64,000 nt of DNA. It comes from Ottelia alismoides (Eukaryota > Streptophyta > Magnoliopsida > Alismatales > Hydrocharitaceae). A program made the position numbers and the translations under genes. The notes beneath the pieces were generated by a model that saw only the letters and a list, made by a program, of their open reading frames with translations, had not been told where the DNA came from and made no database searches. Of the stretch, positions 1-10,304 are shown one piece after another (position 1 is the stretch's first letter; each line of letters begins with the position of its first letter). The stretch is taken from positions 248,001-312,000 of the forward strand of contig JAZKJV010005758.1 of assembly GCA_037367405.1 (NCBI GenBank), written 5' to 3'.

Positions 1-480
1 CCTAACATCCCTGTTTCCTAAAGTAGATCAATAACATACTTCTGTTGGGACATAACTAATCCTTGCTTAGATCTAGCTATTTCCTAGGAAGTATCGTAGT
101 GGCCACAAGCCTTTGATCGCAAACTATTCCGCTAATTGCTTCTTTACTTCCAAAATATCATCAGAGTTTTCTCTTGTGAAGATGTCATCTACATAGACAA
201 GTATAGCCACAATGCATTTTCCATTCTTTCTTATGAATAGAGAATGATTTGTTGAAGATCTGATGAGGCCCAGATTCACTAGTACTTATGATAGTTTCTG
301 AAACCGAGCGCGGGAGCTCTGCTTAAGCCCATATATGGTCTTGCTAAGTAGACAAATCTTGACACTCCTCTTTAGCCTCAAAGTCAGGAGGTTGTTGCAT
401 GTATACATTCTCCTAAAGGTCGCCATATATGAACGATTTCTTCGCATCAAGATGATGCAAGAGACACTATGAGGATTGGG
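1..480 (-). pseudogene. Ty1-copia reverse transcriptase fragment, cut by window start
   Basis: The minus strand reads as the central part of a copia-type reverse transcriptase. Near 480-290 it carries a stretch like ICLLSKTIYGLKQSSRARFQ (the family YGLKQ..R.W motif with W changed to R). Further on come HSLFIRKNGKCIVAILVYVDD (partly in another frame, the catalytic YVDD region, about 190-240) and LEVKKQLAE..AIKGL. Frame changes and stops between these blocks show it is a decayed copy. No LTR of this element is seen; the rest lies left of the window. In a live element this enzyme copies the element RNA into cDNA inside virus-like particles. Family call is firm, lineage not assigned. Confidence 0.75.
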
Positions 481-483
481 ACT

Positions 484-1601
484 CCTCATAGACGTCCAAC
501 CCTCCTAAATAAAAGAGGAAATATCCTCTCTCCCAAAGCATGCTTCATTCCACCAAAGTTGTATTCCCTTGAGAGTTGAAGAAGAGAAGGGTCTTGAGAG
601 TTTAGAACTCTCATACATGTCTGCTCTCTTCTCCAAAAAGACACTACACGTCCACCATCAAGCCTTTCTTCTCTCCTCTTAGGCGTAGCTTGGTGGAAGA
701 AACGATCATCTTCTTCTCCATGCTCCACATACATGAAGGAATGATTGATTTTGTGTGATGAAATCAGGAGCTTAAGGACAACTTCAAGAAGCAGTCGACG
801 TTGAAGTTCGTGGGTAGCTACGTGATTCATCATCGCACACACACGAGAGAAGCGTCTGCAGGTTGGACTCGATTCGGGAGGTTTCTTTTCTTAGAAACTT
901 ACGCTTCAAGAGGTAACCCTGATCTCTTACAAATATTCATTAGAATAAATGAAAGCATATTCGGAAATCATTTCGTTAAGATAATGGTTTCGCATTGTAT
1001 AATTTTTTGTTGTGCTGAATTCTAAGTTCATATGATGAACTCTCTTTAAAAATGCAAATTGTTTGCTATTTTCCGCGTTTTCATGATGCGAAGTGTTAAA
1101 CTTCTTTCATTGGGTATCATCGCCATCGTTTAGAGGATTTGTATTGCATCCAAGTCCGATGAACAGTCGACAGTATTATTTCGATCGTCAGTTACATTGT
1201 TTTTACGATTATTTTGATGTTTTGAATGCTTTGGTAACATACGATGTTGCTGCTAGTCTTCCATGTTTAGAATATGTTTTCTAAGATATATATAATGTCT
1301 AGAAGGTCTGGATTCATGCTCAAAAGACACCAATATTTGGTGGCTTTCGTGAAAAGATTCAGATGTTAAAGACGATCACAGACTCCGGTTTCGATCAAAG
1401 ATCATAGCTAGAAAAAAATGCATTTTTGTATTGATTTTAGAGTCATATAACATAATAAATACTGATTAATAAGTCATTAATCAAGTCCCCAATCAGTGTG
1501 AAAAAGTTTCGTGCGATTCCTACCGTACGACCTCTAGAAATAAGTTTCTCCATATACGGAGTTGGAAGTAGTCTCGACTGTTATAATGACTTGTTTCTCT
1601 T
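484..1601. other. No recognisable gene; possible old retroelement flank
   Basis: This stretch holds only short open frames with no motif I recognise. It begins where the copia RT similarity stops and ends at the hAT MITE. The part from about 840 to 1090 reads like LTR or leader sequence, but no paired copy lies in the window, so that is only a guess. Confidence 0.3.
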
Positions 1602-1609
1602 ATTTTGGG

Positions 1610-2046
1610 CAAGGTTGTAAAAGTTGGTAGTCGGTACTCGGTCGGCCGGGTCACTGACTAAGGATTAATCGGCAGTCGGACGACTAATCGTATTTAGTCG
1701 GACTTTTAATCAGCTTTGAATTTTATGATTATTTTAAATGTAGAACTCATTTTTATATATATATTTACATAGATTTTTGTACATTTTTATACTATCATAA
1801 TTTTTGTACATTTTTATACTATCATAGTAAAATAAAAGAAGTAATTGAATTTAAATAAAACGCTAAGCATATTATAATAAGCTTACTTATAAAAAAAGCA
1901 AAACATAAAAAATATGGTATCTCCAAGCAAAAATTGGTCGACTACTGTGCATAGTCGGAATTAGTCAATACTTGGTCGGCCACCCCAATGACTAGACTAG
2001 TCGGACCTACTAGTCGGGCTAGTCGGACAACGACTTTACAACACTG
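1610..2046. mobile_element. Non-autonomous hAT MITE, 437 bp
   Basis: The element starts CAAGGTTGTAAAAG and ends CTTTACAACACTG, an imperfect terminal inverted repeat. It is flanked on both sides by the 8-bp duplication ATTTTGGG (1602-1609 and 2047-2054), the hallmark size for hAT insertions. The subterminal regions are packed with AGTCGG/CCGACT motifs in both orientations, such as GTCGGACGACTAATCG, which are likely transposase-binding repeats; the middle is AT-rich and non-coding. The first about 75 bases match, in inverted orientation, the right end of the hAT transposase relic at 47557-49729, which makes that family its probable source of transposase. Confidence 0.85.
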
Positions 2047-2054
2047 ATTTTGGG

Positions 2055-2642
2055 ACTCAAAATAGATAGAAATTAATATGATATATTCACACAAGGAGTT
2101 GGACCTAATATTTTAGAAATATTTTGGTCTCAACGAATTTTGAGTCCAAGTTATATTATTCATTCTAATTGGAAGCGTGATGGTCGCAACTTGCAAATTT
2201 GGAATCAGAAGTCATTGTTTGTTTATTTGGATGTATGCACTAACGTAGAATGTCTATTTATTTCATATTCCCTTTATTGATTTGTACACTTGGTTGATTG
2301 TGAATCAATTAGAAATTGTGAATTGATTGGATCTATTTTGTCAATTATTTAATTGCTATATTGGAAATTTATGGAATTAAAAATGTTTCAAATTCCTAAT
2401 TTTTTGAGTGGTTTTTATGTAATATAATACACGGTCGAAAGATCGATAAAATCCCTTAGTACAATTTGTATCAATTATGTTCTCCAGAATTAGAACGGTG
2501 ATCGTGATCAAGTCTAGCCGCTTGGCAGTGAAAGTACTCACTGTCAGTATAGTCTGCATGATATGGTCGGATCCTTAATGAAGGGTAGCATGAGAAGTCA
2601 TTGCATACTTTCAACAATTACAATTGGAATAAAATATTGTAC
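2055..2642. other. AT-rich spacer, nothing recognised
   Basis: The only open frame (about 2377-2559, minus) has no known motif and looks like chance. No repeat or RNA gene was recognised. Confidence 0.3.
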
Positions 2643-2830
2643 TAGTGGGGTGAACTCAACCGTGGCCGGTCCAAAGCCTAGGTAAATTGAGGAGGGTTGC
2701 ACATTAGGTTGCCGACAACCAGCGCAAGAGACAAATTCCTAAATAGTGTTCTTTTTAAGAATTTATCTCAAAACAGTCCAGATCTTTTCTACATGGATTT
2801 AAACAAACCTTTAGATTTTGTTGGCAGTTC
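2643..2830 (+). repeat. Probable 5' untranslated fragment of an RTE-type LINE
   Basis: The block GGTGAACTCAACCGTGGCC followed by GGGTTGC..TTAGGTTGCCGACAACCAGCG (2694-2727) resembles, as I remember it, the leader of plant RTE LINEs. A matching piece (GGGTTGTGTTAGGTAGCTGACAACC, 31540-31565) sits inside the SINE-like repeat at 31478. The RTE endonuclease fragment at 4017-5256 has the same orientation, so both may be parts of one copy separated by a later insertion. The link is inferred; no database check was possible. Confidence 0.45.
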
Positions 2831-2869
2831 CCTACTAGTGACGCGTTGCATCCAATGTTCACGAATGCG

Positions 2870-3090
2870 GGCTGGGGGCCGTATATGCGGCCACATATGC
2901 ATGTGCGGAGGCCGCTATGCGCCCCTTACGCATATGCAGGCAACATATGCGGGCTGTTGCGATCGCATATGCATGTGCGGAGGCCTTAGTGCGTCACATT
3001 CCTGAAATGCCTCACTTTGCGCCCCTTGCGCATATGCAGGCTGCATATGCGGGCTCTACGGCTGCATATGCGCACCGTGTGCCCGCTTCC
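2870..3090. repeat. CATATGCG-rich cluster of short palindromes
   Basis: About 220 bp hold repeated units such as GCGGCCACATATGC, GCATATGCATGTGCGGAGGCC (twice) and CGCATATGCAGGC (twice), many self-complementary around CATATG. GC content is well above the flanks. The open frames here are low-complexity artefacts. A similar GCGGCCACATATGCG segment lies at 39436-39552, and isolated related pieces (CATATGCCTCCGCATACC) lie near 3925-3990. Confidence 0.6.
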
Positions 3091-3299
3091 AACTCCAAAG
3101 TTGTTTGTGGGTAATCGGATCCAGAACTTAAGATCCATATATGATTTTAGGGCTTAGGCGACCCGATTTGGACTTCATTTCTCCTCCAGATTTGATTTTT
3201 TGACGTTTCATTTTTGGGAGCCAACTTAGGTTTACTGAATGATTTTTTATCTTATTCCATGCCAACTTATTCCAAGATCATGCCTATTCTTGTGATTTT

Positions 3300-3480
3300 C
3301 TTATGCAAGTATCCAACTTATTCCAACTTAGGTTTGATTCTTGTGATTTTCTATTCCAACTTAGGTTTGATTCTTGTGATTTTCTTGTGCTAGCAGCCAA
3401 CTTCTTCCAAATTAGGTTTGATTCTTGTGATTTTCTTATGCCAGTCAACTTATTCCAACTTAGATTTGATACTTTGATGG
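3300..3480 (+). repeat. Minisatellite built on a 31-34 bp unit
   Basis: Three good copies and one degenerate copy of a unit reading TTCCAACTTAGGTTTGATTC then TTGTGATTTTCTT, spaced by 0-25 bp of variable filler. Translated, it gives a spurious repeating peptide (LRFDSCDFL), which is not evidence of a gene. Confidence 0.75.
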
Positions 3481-3489
3481 TTGTGATTT

Positions 3490-4016
3490 TCTCTGAAGTG
3501 AACTGTAATGTATTTTGTACTAATAGTGTTTAGGCATATAAAATGATTACTCCAAGATGATTATTTCTAACTTAAGTCTCTATTATTTACTAACATGTTT
3601 AGCCATATAAAATGAAATTGTAATTAAGTTATATTGAATGTTTATTTTTATGAAAGAATTTAAGATATGATTAGGTCTTTACTGTACTATATTGTTTGTT
3701 TCCAAGTTTAAAATGTTTATGCTAACATTCAACTTAGATCTGCTGAATGATTATTATTTTTTTTGAAAGAATTTAAGATATAATTATGTCTTAGTTACTG
3801 AATATAGTTTTTCTGTTGGACCACAATTATACATAAATTTAATTCAGTTGTAGTCACTTTTGTGTGCTTGTATATATATTTAAATAAAAAAATAGAAAAC
3901 CAGGTAGAACTACATATACCCTCATATGCCTCCGCATACCTCTTAATCACTATTCAGTGACCTGTCCAAACACATACGCATACCGCTTTCCTGAACCTTG
4001 ATTGTATCACCCAAAT
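3490..4016. other. AT-rich spacer, nothing recognised
   Basis: A partly duplicated phrase (GAAAGAATTTAAGATATGAT at 3652 and again near 3765) suggests local duplication. No gene, TIR pair or LTR was found. Confidence 0.3.
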
Positions 4017-5256
4017 GTAATGAGAAGTTGGCAAGGGCTGCTACATCGCTACCGAATGTAGTTCAAAATTTGCAAGGGTTCTCACATGAGGAAGACATGT
4101 GAGTAAATAAGCTGGTTCCGCTGCATCGCCACCCGGATGCAGTCCAAATGTGCGAGTTCTTGCATGATGGATGCATGAGAGTAAAGAAGTTAGTCCAAAA
4201 GCGGTTGCAAAGGAAGTTGCTGTTAGGCAGTTGGAACATTGACACTTTGACTGGCAAATTGATGGAGATAGTAGATGCGATGGAAAGAAGGAAAATTCAG
4301 ATACTATGTCTGTAAGAGACACAGTGGGTATGAAAGAGAAAGAGAGATTGAGAAGACATGTTTTAAACTTTGGTATTCATGTAAAGATACAAGGGTAACA
4401 ATGGTGTTGGAATGGTTGTTCACAAGGATTTGAAGGATTGCGTGGTTGAGGTGCAAAGATTCGGTGGTCGGATTATTTTTCTAAAAGTGATGCTCGGAGA
4501 AGAAAATCTGAATATCATCTCAAATTATGCACTACAAATCGGTTTTAGTGAAAGGATTAAACAAGATTTTTGGGAGGATTTGGATAAGATTGTGTAAGGA
4601 ATCCCACAAAAAGAGATGATTTGCCTAGGTGGAGATTTTAATGGACATGTGGGAAAGGATGCTTCAGGATATGCTAGTGTTCATGGAGGTCATGGCTTTG
4701 AGGATAGAAATAAAGAGGGTAAAGTCATTCTAGGTTTTGTAATGACTTATGATCTTTTCATAGCAAATACTCTCTTCAAGAAGATTGAGGATCATTTAAT
4801 TATAAGAGTGGTTCGACTAGAACACGAATAAATTACTTTACGTTGAGGAGAAGAGATTAGTTATGTTGCAAAGACTGCAAAGTAATCCCATGAGAGAGTT
4901 TGACTATCCAACATCGCTTGTTAGTCATGGATGTGCAAATAAAATGACTGGTAAAGAGAATGATGGTTTCTAAGATCACTAAAACTAGATGGTGAATCTT
5001 CGATTGAGGTAATCAAGCTCCATGGAGAATGTTTTAGAAGACTTATCTTGGGATTGTAACAGAAATGCAAACGAGATGTGGGAGGCAGTAGCATCTTGTA
5101 TCGGAAGGGTTGCCAAAAAGATGTTAGGCGAGTCAAAGGGAGGAGCTTCAAGCTAAAAGGATGCTTTGTGGTTGAGTGTAGGGGAGCAAGAGAAGCTCAA
5201 AATTAAAAGAGCATGCTTTAACACTATGTCTAAGGATAGAACAGATGAAACTGCCA
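4017..5256 (+). pseudogene. RTE-type LINE, endonuclease region, 3'-truncated
   Basis: Plus-strand frames spell an apurinic endonuclease of the plant RTE clade. After a leader with a 70-80 bp imperfect duplication come LLLGSWNIDTLTGKLMEIVD and a block ending ILCL.ETQW (4200-4325), NGVGMVVHKDLKDCVVEVQR (about 4401-4460), and the metal-binding CLGGDFNGHVGKD (4616-4660). The tail matches the linker before RT (EMWEAVASCIGRVAKKMLGE). Several stops and frame changes make it dead. In a live element this domain nicks target DNA to prime reverse transcription. It stops where the chromovirus LTR fragment begins near 5260, so it was probably cut by that insertion or a later deletion. Confidence 0.75.
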
Positions 5257-5262
5257 CCTGTT

Positions 5263-6702
5263 CATTAGGATCCAGGTTTTCACGTGAGCTCATAGTGTTT
5301 TTACGCTTCGTTGGGATCCAGGTTTTTGACCAGTTCCGCTGATCTTGTTTCAGTAGGATACCTATGGTGGAAGACGCTTGGTTTTGGTTATCGAGCTCTT
5401 TTTTCTCGTACCGGTCGGACCTATTTTTGGAGTGACTCGGACTAAAGAGTCTCTCCCACCCATCTCTGGGACGTAGTTTTGGAGTGTTCCTACTAGCTCT
5501 CTTCTGGATCGTGCTTCCACTAGGAGTGCGAGACAGAAGAGTCTCTTAGGAGGCTTCCTCACCGCTTGAGTTTTGGTTACTGTTCCGCCAGTAGGTTTTG
5601 GCGAAGAAAAGATCATTGTCAGGTGCAGTTGAGTTTGGTTACAGTTGAGTTTGGCTACAGTTGAACTCGGCTACAGTTGAGTTTTGTTACAGTTGAGTTT
5701 GGTACTGTTCTTGAGTTTTGGTTACTGTGCTGCCAGTAGGTTTGGCGAGGAAACGTTTGTGAGACAGAAATCATCAATCATCATCAATCATCAGTCATCG
5801 ATATTTAATTAAAATTTAGAATTACTACTACGGATGTTCGGAGAAGCTAGTGGACGTGTTGGGAACATATTAGGATGCATTATACTCCACCGCATGCCTA
5901 CGGAAGCACCCCAACCCTAAGGTATTCTCACGCCTTAGAATCATAGTGTGACTGTGTAAGGTCACACTCAGACCAAGATCACAAACTATCCACTAGGCTT
6001 GAGAAATTAGATAAAGATAAAGATCAAATCAGAGACTTATCATCTTCAATACCAAGATCCATCAACATGAACTATAAGTAATAAAAAGGTGATAGCCTAG
6101 ATATGGATCATATAACAAAAATGTGAAAATATTAGGTATGGGTAGTTAAGGTATGATGAGTGAACATGGGATTCACATATAGAACAACTTGAAAACAAAT
6201 TTCCATGCAAGTAGCTTGTTAAGTTTAAATGTCAAACCCTATCTACTTGCTTCTTTTTGAAAGTACTGAAATACCTGTTTTATTTTTAATAAAATTTAAT
6301 TGTACACAACTTTTGTTGACATTTCTCTTGTTCCCAACATGAATGACAGGTAAAGCACCTTCATTATAGTAGTCCGACAACTGGACGCTGAGCTTCTATA
6401 GTTACTTTTGATGGTACACATGTTATAGTTTTTGTACATGATAATGTAATTGCATTTCTTTCTCTTTATTTTGGGATACATGTACAAATGGTCCGTTTCT
6501 TCTGTTACATGTAAATATATATGAAAATTAATGCAAATGTGAATTTGGTGACACTTGTTATTCTGTGGCTTGTTAAAAAAAATGTGAATGTCATTCAAAG
6601 CGTGAAATTTATTTCCTCATTTTCGGTAACCTAATGCAATCTAAAACAAACGTAATGCTATGAGTGATGTGTAAACGGGTAACCCGGATTCCAGGACATC
6701 AC
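5263..6702 (+). mobile_element. Decayed chromovirus LTR fragment (relative of A and B)
   Basis: From about 5263 the sequence follows the GC-rich core of the LTRs of element A (compare 16370-16720): GGATCC, GAGCTC, GTTTTTACGC, GACCAGTTCCGCTGA, CACCGCTTGAG. It then follows the segment shared with element B (GGATGCATTATAC, CCGCATGCCTACGGA, CCCCAACCCTAAGG). It ends near 6702 in a degraded form of the family terminus (TGTAAACGGGTAACCCGGAT). The first 2 kb or more of the LTR is missing, so it is 5'-truncated. Divergence is far higher than between the LTRs of A, so this is an older insertion. The 3' end abuts LINE sequence. Confidence 0.75.
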
Positions 6703-7286
6703 ACTGGTATCCCGTCGTGACACACCACTTGACCCAAGCCCACATGTCTAGAGAACCCTTCCTCTCCAACGACGCCCACATGAATCTCCAATCCACACTA
6801 TCGTAAGCCTTAGAGAAGTCCACCTTCCACAAAATGCCCTTGACCTTACATCTCTTTCCATCCGTAGAAGCCATGATTAGAACATCGACCATGCACAAAA
6901 GCCGACTACTCCAGAGAGATGATTCGATCAACGACCCCTTTGAGACGATTCACAAGAATCTTCACGAAAGATATATGACATTGGACAATGCAATCAGCCT
7001 GTAATCCTCAACCCTGGTGGGTGTAACCTGTAATCCTCAACTTTGGTGGGTGTATCCTTCTTCAGGAGCGGAAAAATGAGGTCCTTGTTCAGTCTCTCAA
7101 AGCCACAATTACCATCCCGAAATTCATCAAGCACCTCCAGAATCTCCTGCTTGTTCACCTGTCAGAGTACTTTATAGAAAAAAATCGGGAACCCATCCAG
7201 ACCCGACGCCCCATCATCATTCAACCCTAACACTGTAGGTTTCATCTCCTCCTAAGAGAACTCCCTCACCAATGAGACAACACCAT
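6703..7286 (-). pseudogene. L1-type LINE reverse transcriptase, distal part of split copy
   Basis: Reading the minus strand from 7286 down gives the L1-type RT: LNDDGASGLDGFPIFFYK, then NCGFERLNKDLIFPLLKK, then KGILWKVDFSKAYDSVDWRF (about 6750-6840), which closely matches KGILWKIDFAKAYDSLDWRF of the intact LINE at 41957. A 27-28 bp tandem duplication around CCTGTAATCCTCAAC (about 7000-7056) and several stops disrupt it. The copy continues on the other side of the TRIM-like element (8518-9786). The 3' half of RT and the zinc finger are missing; sequence switches to an LTR at 6702. Confidence 0.75.
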
Positions 7287-7291
7287 ACTCT

Positions 7292-7508
7292 TGTTAGAAT
7301 TATTATATTTACATTTATGTTTGTAACCCTTCTGGTTCCGTAACCTCCCGTGACCCTTCGGGTTCTGTAACCCTCTGTGACCCTTCAAGTTTCGTAACCC
7401 CCCATGACCCTTCGGGTTCCGTAACCCTTGTACTCTTTAGGGTTTTCTCTCTCTATAAGAGACCCTAACTCTATTGAATAAACATCTCATTTGTTCATCT
7501 TCTCAACA
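7292..7508 (+). repeat. 5' LTR of TRIM-like element
   Basis: 217 bp, TG...CA. It holds about four copies of a 25-26 bp unit of the type GTGACCCTTCGGGTTCTGTAA, then GGGTTTTCTCTCTCTATAAGAGACC, which has a TATA-like core. One repeat unit fewer than the 3' LTR. Confidence 0.85.
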
Positions 7509-7520
7509 TGGTATCAGAGC
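7509..7520 (+). promoter_or_regulatory. Primer binding site (tRNA-iMet) of TRIM-like element
   Basis: TGGTATCAGAGC directly follows the LTR end and complements the 3' end of plant initiator methionine tRNA. Confidence 0.85.
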
Positions 7521-8274
7521 GACGGTCCTAGACCGGAGCCTAATACCCTAAACCCGTCGCCACCACCAGCCCTCTCTCCTTGCGCGGGACCTCTTGATGA
7601 GAGAAGGGGTCCCGCGCAAGGCAGTCCAAGTATCCAGCAGCAACAGCTGCTACCTCCAGCAGCTCCTAAAGCGCCGCACGAGGCTCCAGCAGCTCCAGAT
7701 GTACCTCCTGCGTCGCCGGCACCACCTGGAGCCCTACCCTCCAACAGTCCCTGCTTCACCACGACTTGTTTCTCCCAACTTTTTGTTTCTCCCAACTTGA
7801 TGTTCCATAATCTTTATTCTATCAAGTATGAGAGAAAGGAGGAGTTAGAGATGATTCTTCAGAATGTTTGCTGCCTTACCACAACTGACAGACCGGCACT
7901 CCAGACTACTACTTAGATCATCCGTCTTCACCGAGCGTCGACTTCTTCGTCAGTGTGTATAATTCTTCTTTTGCAACACGACTGCTACTCCATGTTGGAC
8001 TTCTTCTACATTGATTCTTCTCCAGGCACGACAGAGATATGTTTCGGTGACCTGCATGCACGACAGAGATGCGTTTCGGTGACCTGATATCACAACGACT
8101 CTACATGCATGGCATATATACGTTCCGATGACCTGAAAGCTGCAGACCCGTCCTCGAGCGAGGTCTTCTACCAGCAACAGACATATATTCTTATGATGCA
8201 TCGTGTGAAGATGTGGTGTATACTTTTCTTTTTGTTACAAGCTGCAGCTTTCTTAGCTCCAGCTTGAGGGGGAG

Positions 8275-8517
8275 TGTTAGAATTATTATATTACATTTAT
8301 GTTTGTAACCCTTCGGGTTCCGTAACCCCTCGTGACCCTTCGGGTTCTGTAACCCTCTGTGACCCCTTGGGTTCTGTAACCCTCTGTGACCCTTCAAGTT
8401 CCGTAACCCCCCATGACCCTTCGGGTTTCGTAACCCTTGTACTCTTTAGGGTTTTCTCTCTATATAAGAGACCCTAACTCTATCGAATAAACATCTCATT
8501 TGTTCATCTTCTCAACA
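8275..8517 (+). repeat. 3' LTR of TRIM-like element
   Basis: 243 bp, TG...CA, with TATATAAGAGACC near 8461. It is 26 bp longer than the 5' LTR because it has one extra minisatellite unit (GTGACCCCTTGGGTTCTGTAA); otherwise only scattered substitutions separate the two. Confidence 0.85.
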
Positions 8518-9786
8518 ACTTCAAAATCTTGGAGACACCCTTCCTCTGCCAGCCCCATCCAGCCCGGTTGCGACGGCGACTGAAATCCTAAAAATGAGAC
8601 CGCAATGCCAAGAACATTGCCCTGTCACTCTCAGTCACCCCCTCCAACAAAAATCGAGTGAATATAATTCTTGTGCCTTCTCCCGCTGGCCATGGTGTGA
8701 ATGAATCTCACATTTACATCTCCTTCCCTAAGCCATCTTTGTCGAGATATCTGCCGTCAAGCAACCTTCTCTTTCTTGTCCTCCCCAAGAATCTCTACCA
8801 AGTTACTGCTCCTCAACTCCATTTCCTCCACCGACAACACCCTCTCATCCTTCAGCCTGTTAATCTTTGCATGCACCTCGTCCAGAGCCCTCTGCTGACG
8901 TGCCTTACACGACACCTGAGTCTCCTTGTTGAAATCCATCAAAAACCTTCCAAGTGCCGAAGCTTGCTCGAGAATCGACGAGTCACCGACCCCTCCACCC
9001 AGCACTGGGTCCAGAACCCAACCACTGCCTTTTGAAAACCTTCCTCAAGCAACCATGTCCTCTCAAAATGGAAAAACAAGCGTGGGCAATCTGCCTTTCC
9101 CGAGTACCAGTTCAACGACGTATGATCCGACTGCGTCTTAGGGAGAGCTTGAGCTCCCGCCAAAGGGAACGCCTCCAAAGCCTCGGTAGACAATATGAAT
9201 CTATCAATGCGAGATCGAGACCATGAGTTTCACCAAGTGTATACACAACCTGCAACATCGACCACCTAGAGACCCAAAACATCCCCCATCTCAGCATGAT
9301 CAATAGGACCACGATCACTCCTACTACGACCCCCAAGGTGATATGCCTGCCGCAATGTCACATTGAAATCATCGGCGATGATCCACGTTGTTATTGGGTA
9401 ATTCGTTCTCGCTACCCGCAACTCCACCAAACAGTCGACACCTACACCATTGCAAAGACCATAAACATTTGTAGCCAGGAACCACATGCCATCGCGCTGC
9501 AACGAGATTGTGAGTGGAAAAACCACTCACAACTCCACCCCCTCCAACTCCAACCTATCCCCATCCCAAGCAGTTAACAAACCTCCAGCACACCTGTCCA
9601 CTGTAATAGCCTTGAAATCCCCCAACTTGCTTCCCCCAACCTCCCTCCACACCCCTCCTAGTCCCTTGAGATCTTAGTTTATTGTACCATAGCCAAATCC
9701 ACCCTCTATTCCAACAACAACTTCTGCACACCAACACAATTCTCGGCCTGACCCAGGCCCCTGACATTCCATGTAATTAGATTCAT
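8518..9786 (-). pseudogene. L1-type LINE ORF2, proximal part (endonuclease to linker)
   Basis: The minus strand starts at 9786 with MNLITWNVRGLG, the N-terminus of an L1-type apurinic endonuclease (compare MKILSWNTRGLG at 41957). It continues with fragments that match the endonuclease and the following linker, such as CKARQQRALDEVHAKINRLKDE (in two overlapping frames, about 8830-8900). Stops and frame changes are frequent. The copy resumes at 7286 beyond the TRIM-like insertion. In an active element this enzyme nicks the chromosome to prime cDNA synthesis; this copy cannot. Confidence 0.7.
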
Positions 9787-10304
9787 CCGAATACCGCAGA
9801 ACCCCCCACATGCGGCAGTAGCCCAAGGTACATCAACACCTCCCTCTCCAGCCCTTCCCCCACCCCCCTCCCCAACTCCCCAATCTCCAAGTCCTCCCAT
9901 ACCTCTTCACTCGTCTGCCTCCATTCCTCTCTCCCCAACTCCTGTTGCGGCGAGGTCGAAATCTCCCATACAGATGCTACCACCCTCCACAACTCCACCC
10001 CAACTCCGCTAGATGCGATAGGCCACCGGATGCCTCCACCTGTGGACCAGGAGACGATTCATTCCCGCCCCTACTCCCCGCCATAGGGCAGTAAACCTCC
10101 AACCTTCTGGTCCGCCGCCTCTCCTTTAAGTTTTTGCGTAGGTACATCCTCCCATATCTTCTCCTTAGATTCAGGTACCCACGACGATGAGGAGACCCCC
10201 CGCGCCACCGAACACGGTCGCCTCAGGCAACATGTCTCCGTTTCCCACCATGCATTCAAGGAGTACTGCAACTCATAATTACTTGCTAAAGTCAACATAT
10301 ACAC
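9787..10304 (-). pseudogene. Probable ORF1 tail of the same decayed LINE
   Basis: This lies just upstream of the ORF2 start in the minus direction, where ORF1 is expected. Open frames are rich in Gly, Glu and Val with no zinc knuckle visible, so the call rests on position alone. The 5' limit is not defined. Confidence 0.4.

Larger units (their letters stand above)
7292..8517 (+). mobile_element. TRIM-like short LTR element, non-autonomous, 1226 bp
   Basis: Two direct repeats, 7292-7508 and 8275-8517, both begin TGTTAGAATTATTATAT and end TTCTCAACA. The first is followed directly by TGGTATCAGAGC (7509-7520), the standard primer site for initiator methionine tRNA. The second is preceded by AGCTTGAGGGGGAG (8261-8274), a polypurine tract. 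The 766-bp interior has no gag, protease, RT or integrase motif; its longest frame (7491-7916) is proline/alanine-rich and unlike any capsid protein I know. It must therefore move using proteins made by a copia relative that shares its primer site and polypurine tract. Flanks read ACTCT and ACTTC, so a clean target duplication is not seen. It splits an L1-type LINE. Confidence 0.85.

Noticed and set aside
2697..3114. Cys/Ala-rich small proteins over the CATATGCG cluster
   Set aside because: Produced by translating a low-complexity palindromic repeat.
3303..3533. Small protein with repeating FQLRFDSCDFL units
   Set aside because: The peptide repeat is just the minisatellite translated; copies are separated by variable filler.
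7491..7916. 141-residue Pro/Ala-rich frame in the TRIM-like element as a gag gene
   Set aside because: No capsid or zinc-knuckle features, it starts inside the LTR, and its composition follows from GC-rich repeats.
8658..9577. Several plus-strand frames over the minus-strand LINE
   Set aside because: Shadows of the decayed LINE ORF2; the minus strand carries the recognisable endonuclease and linker motifs.
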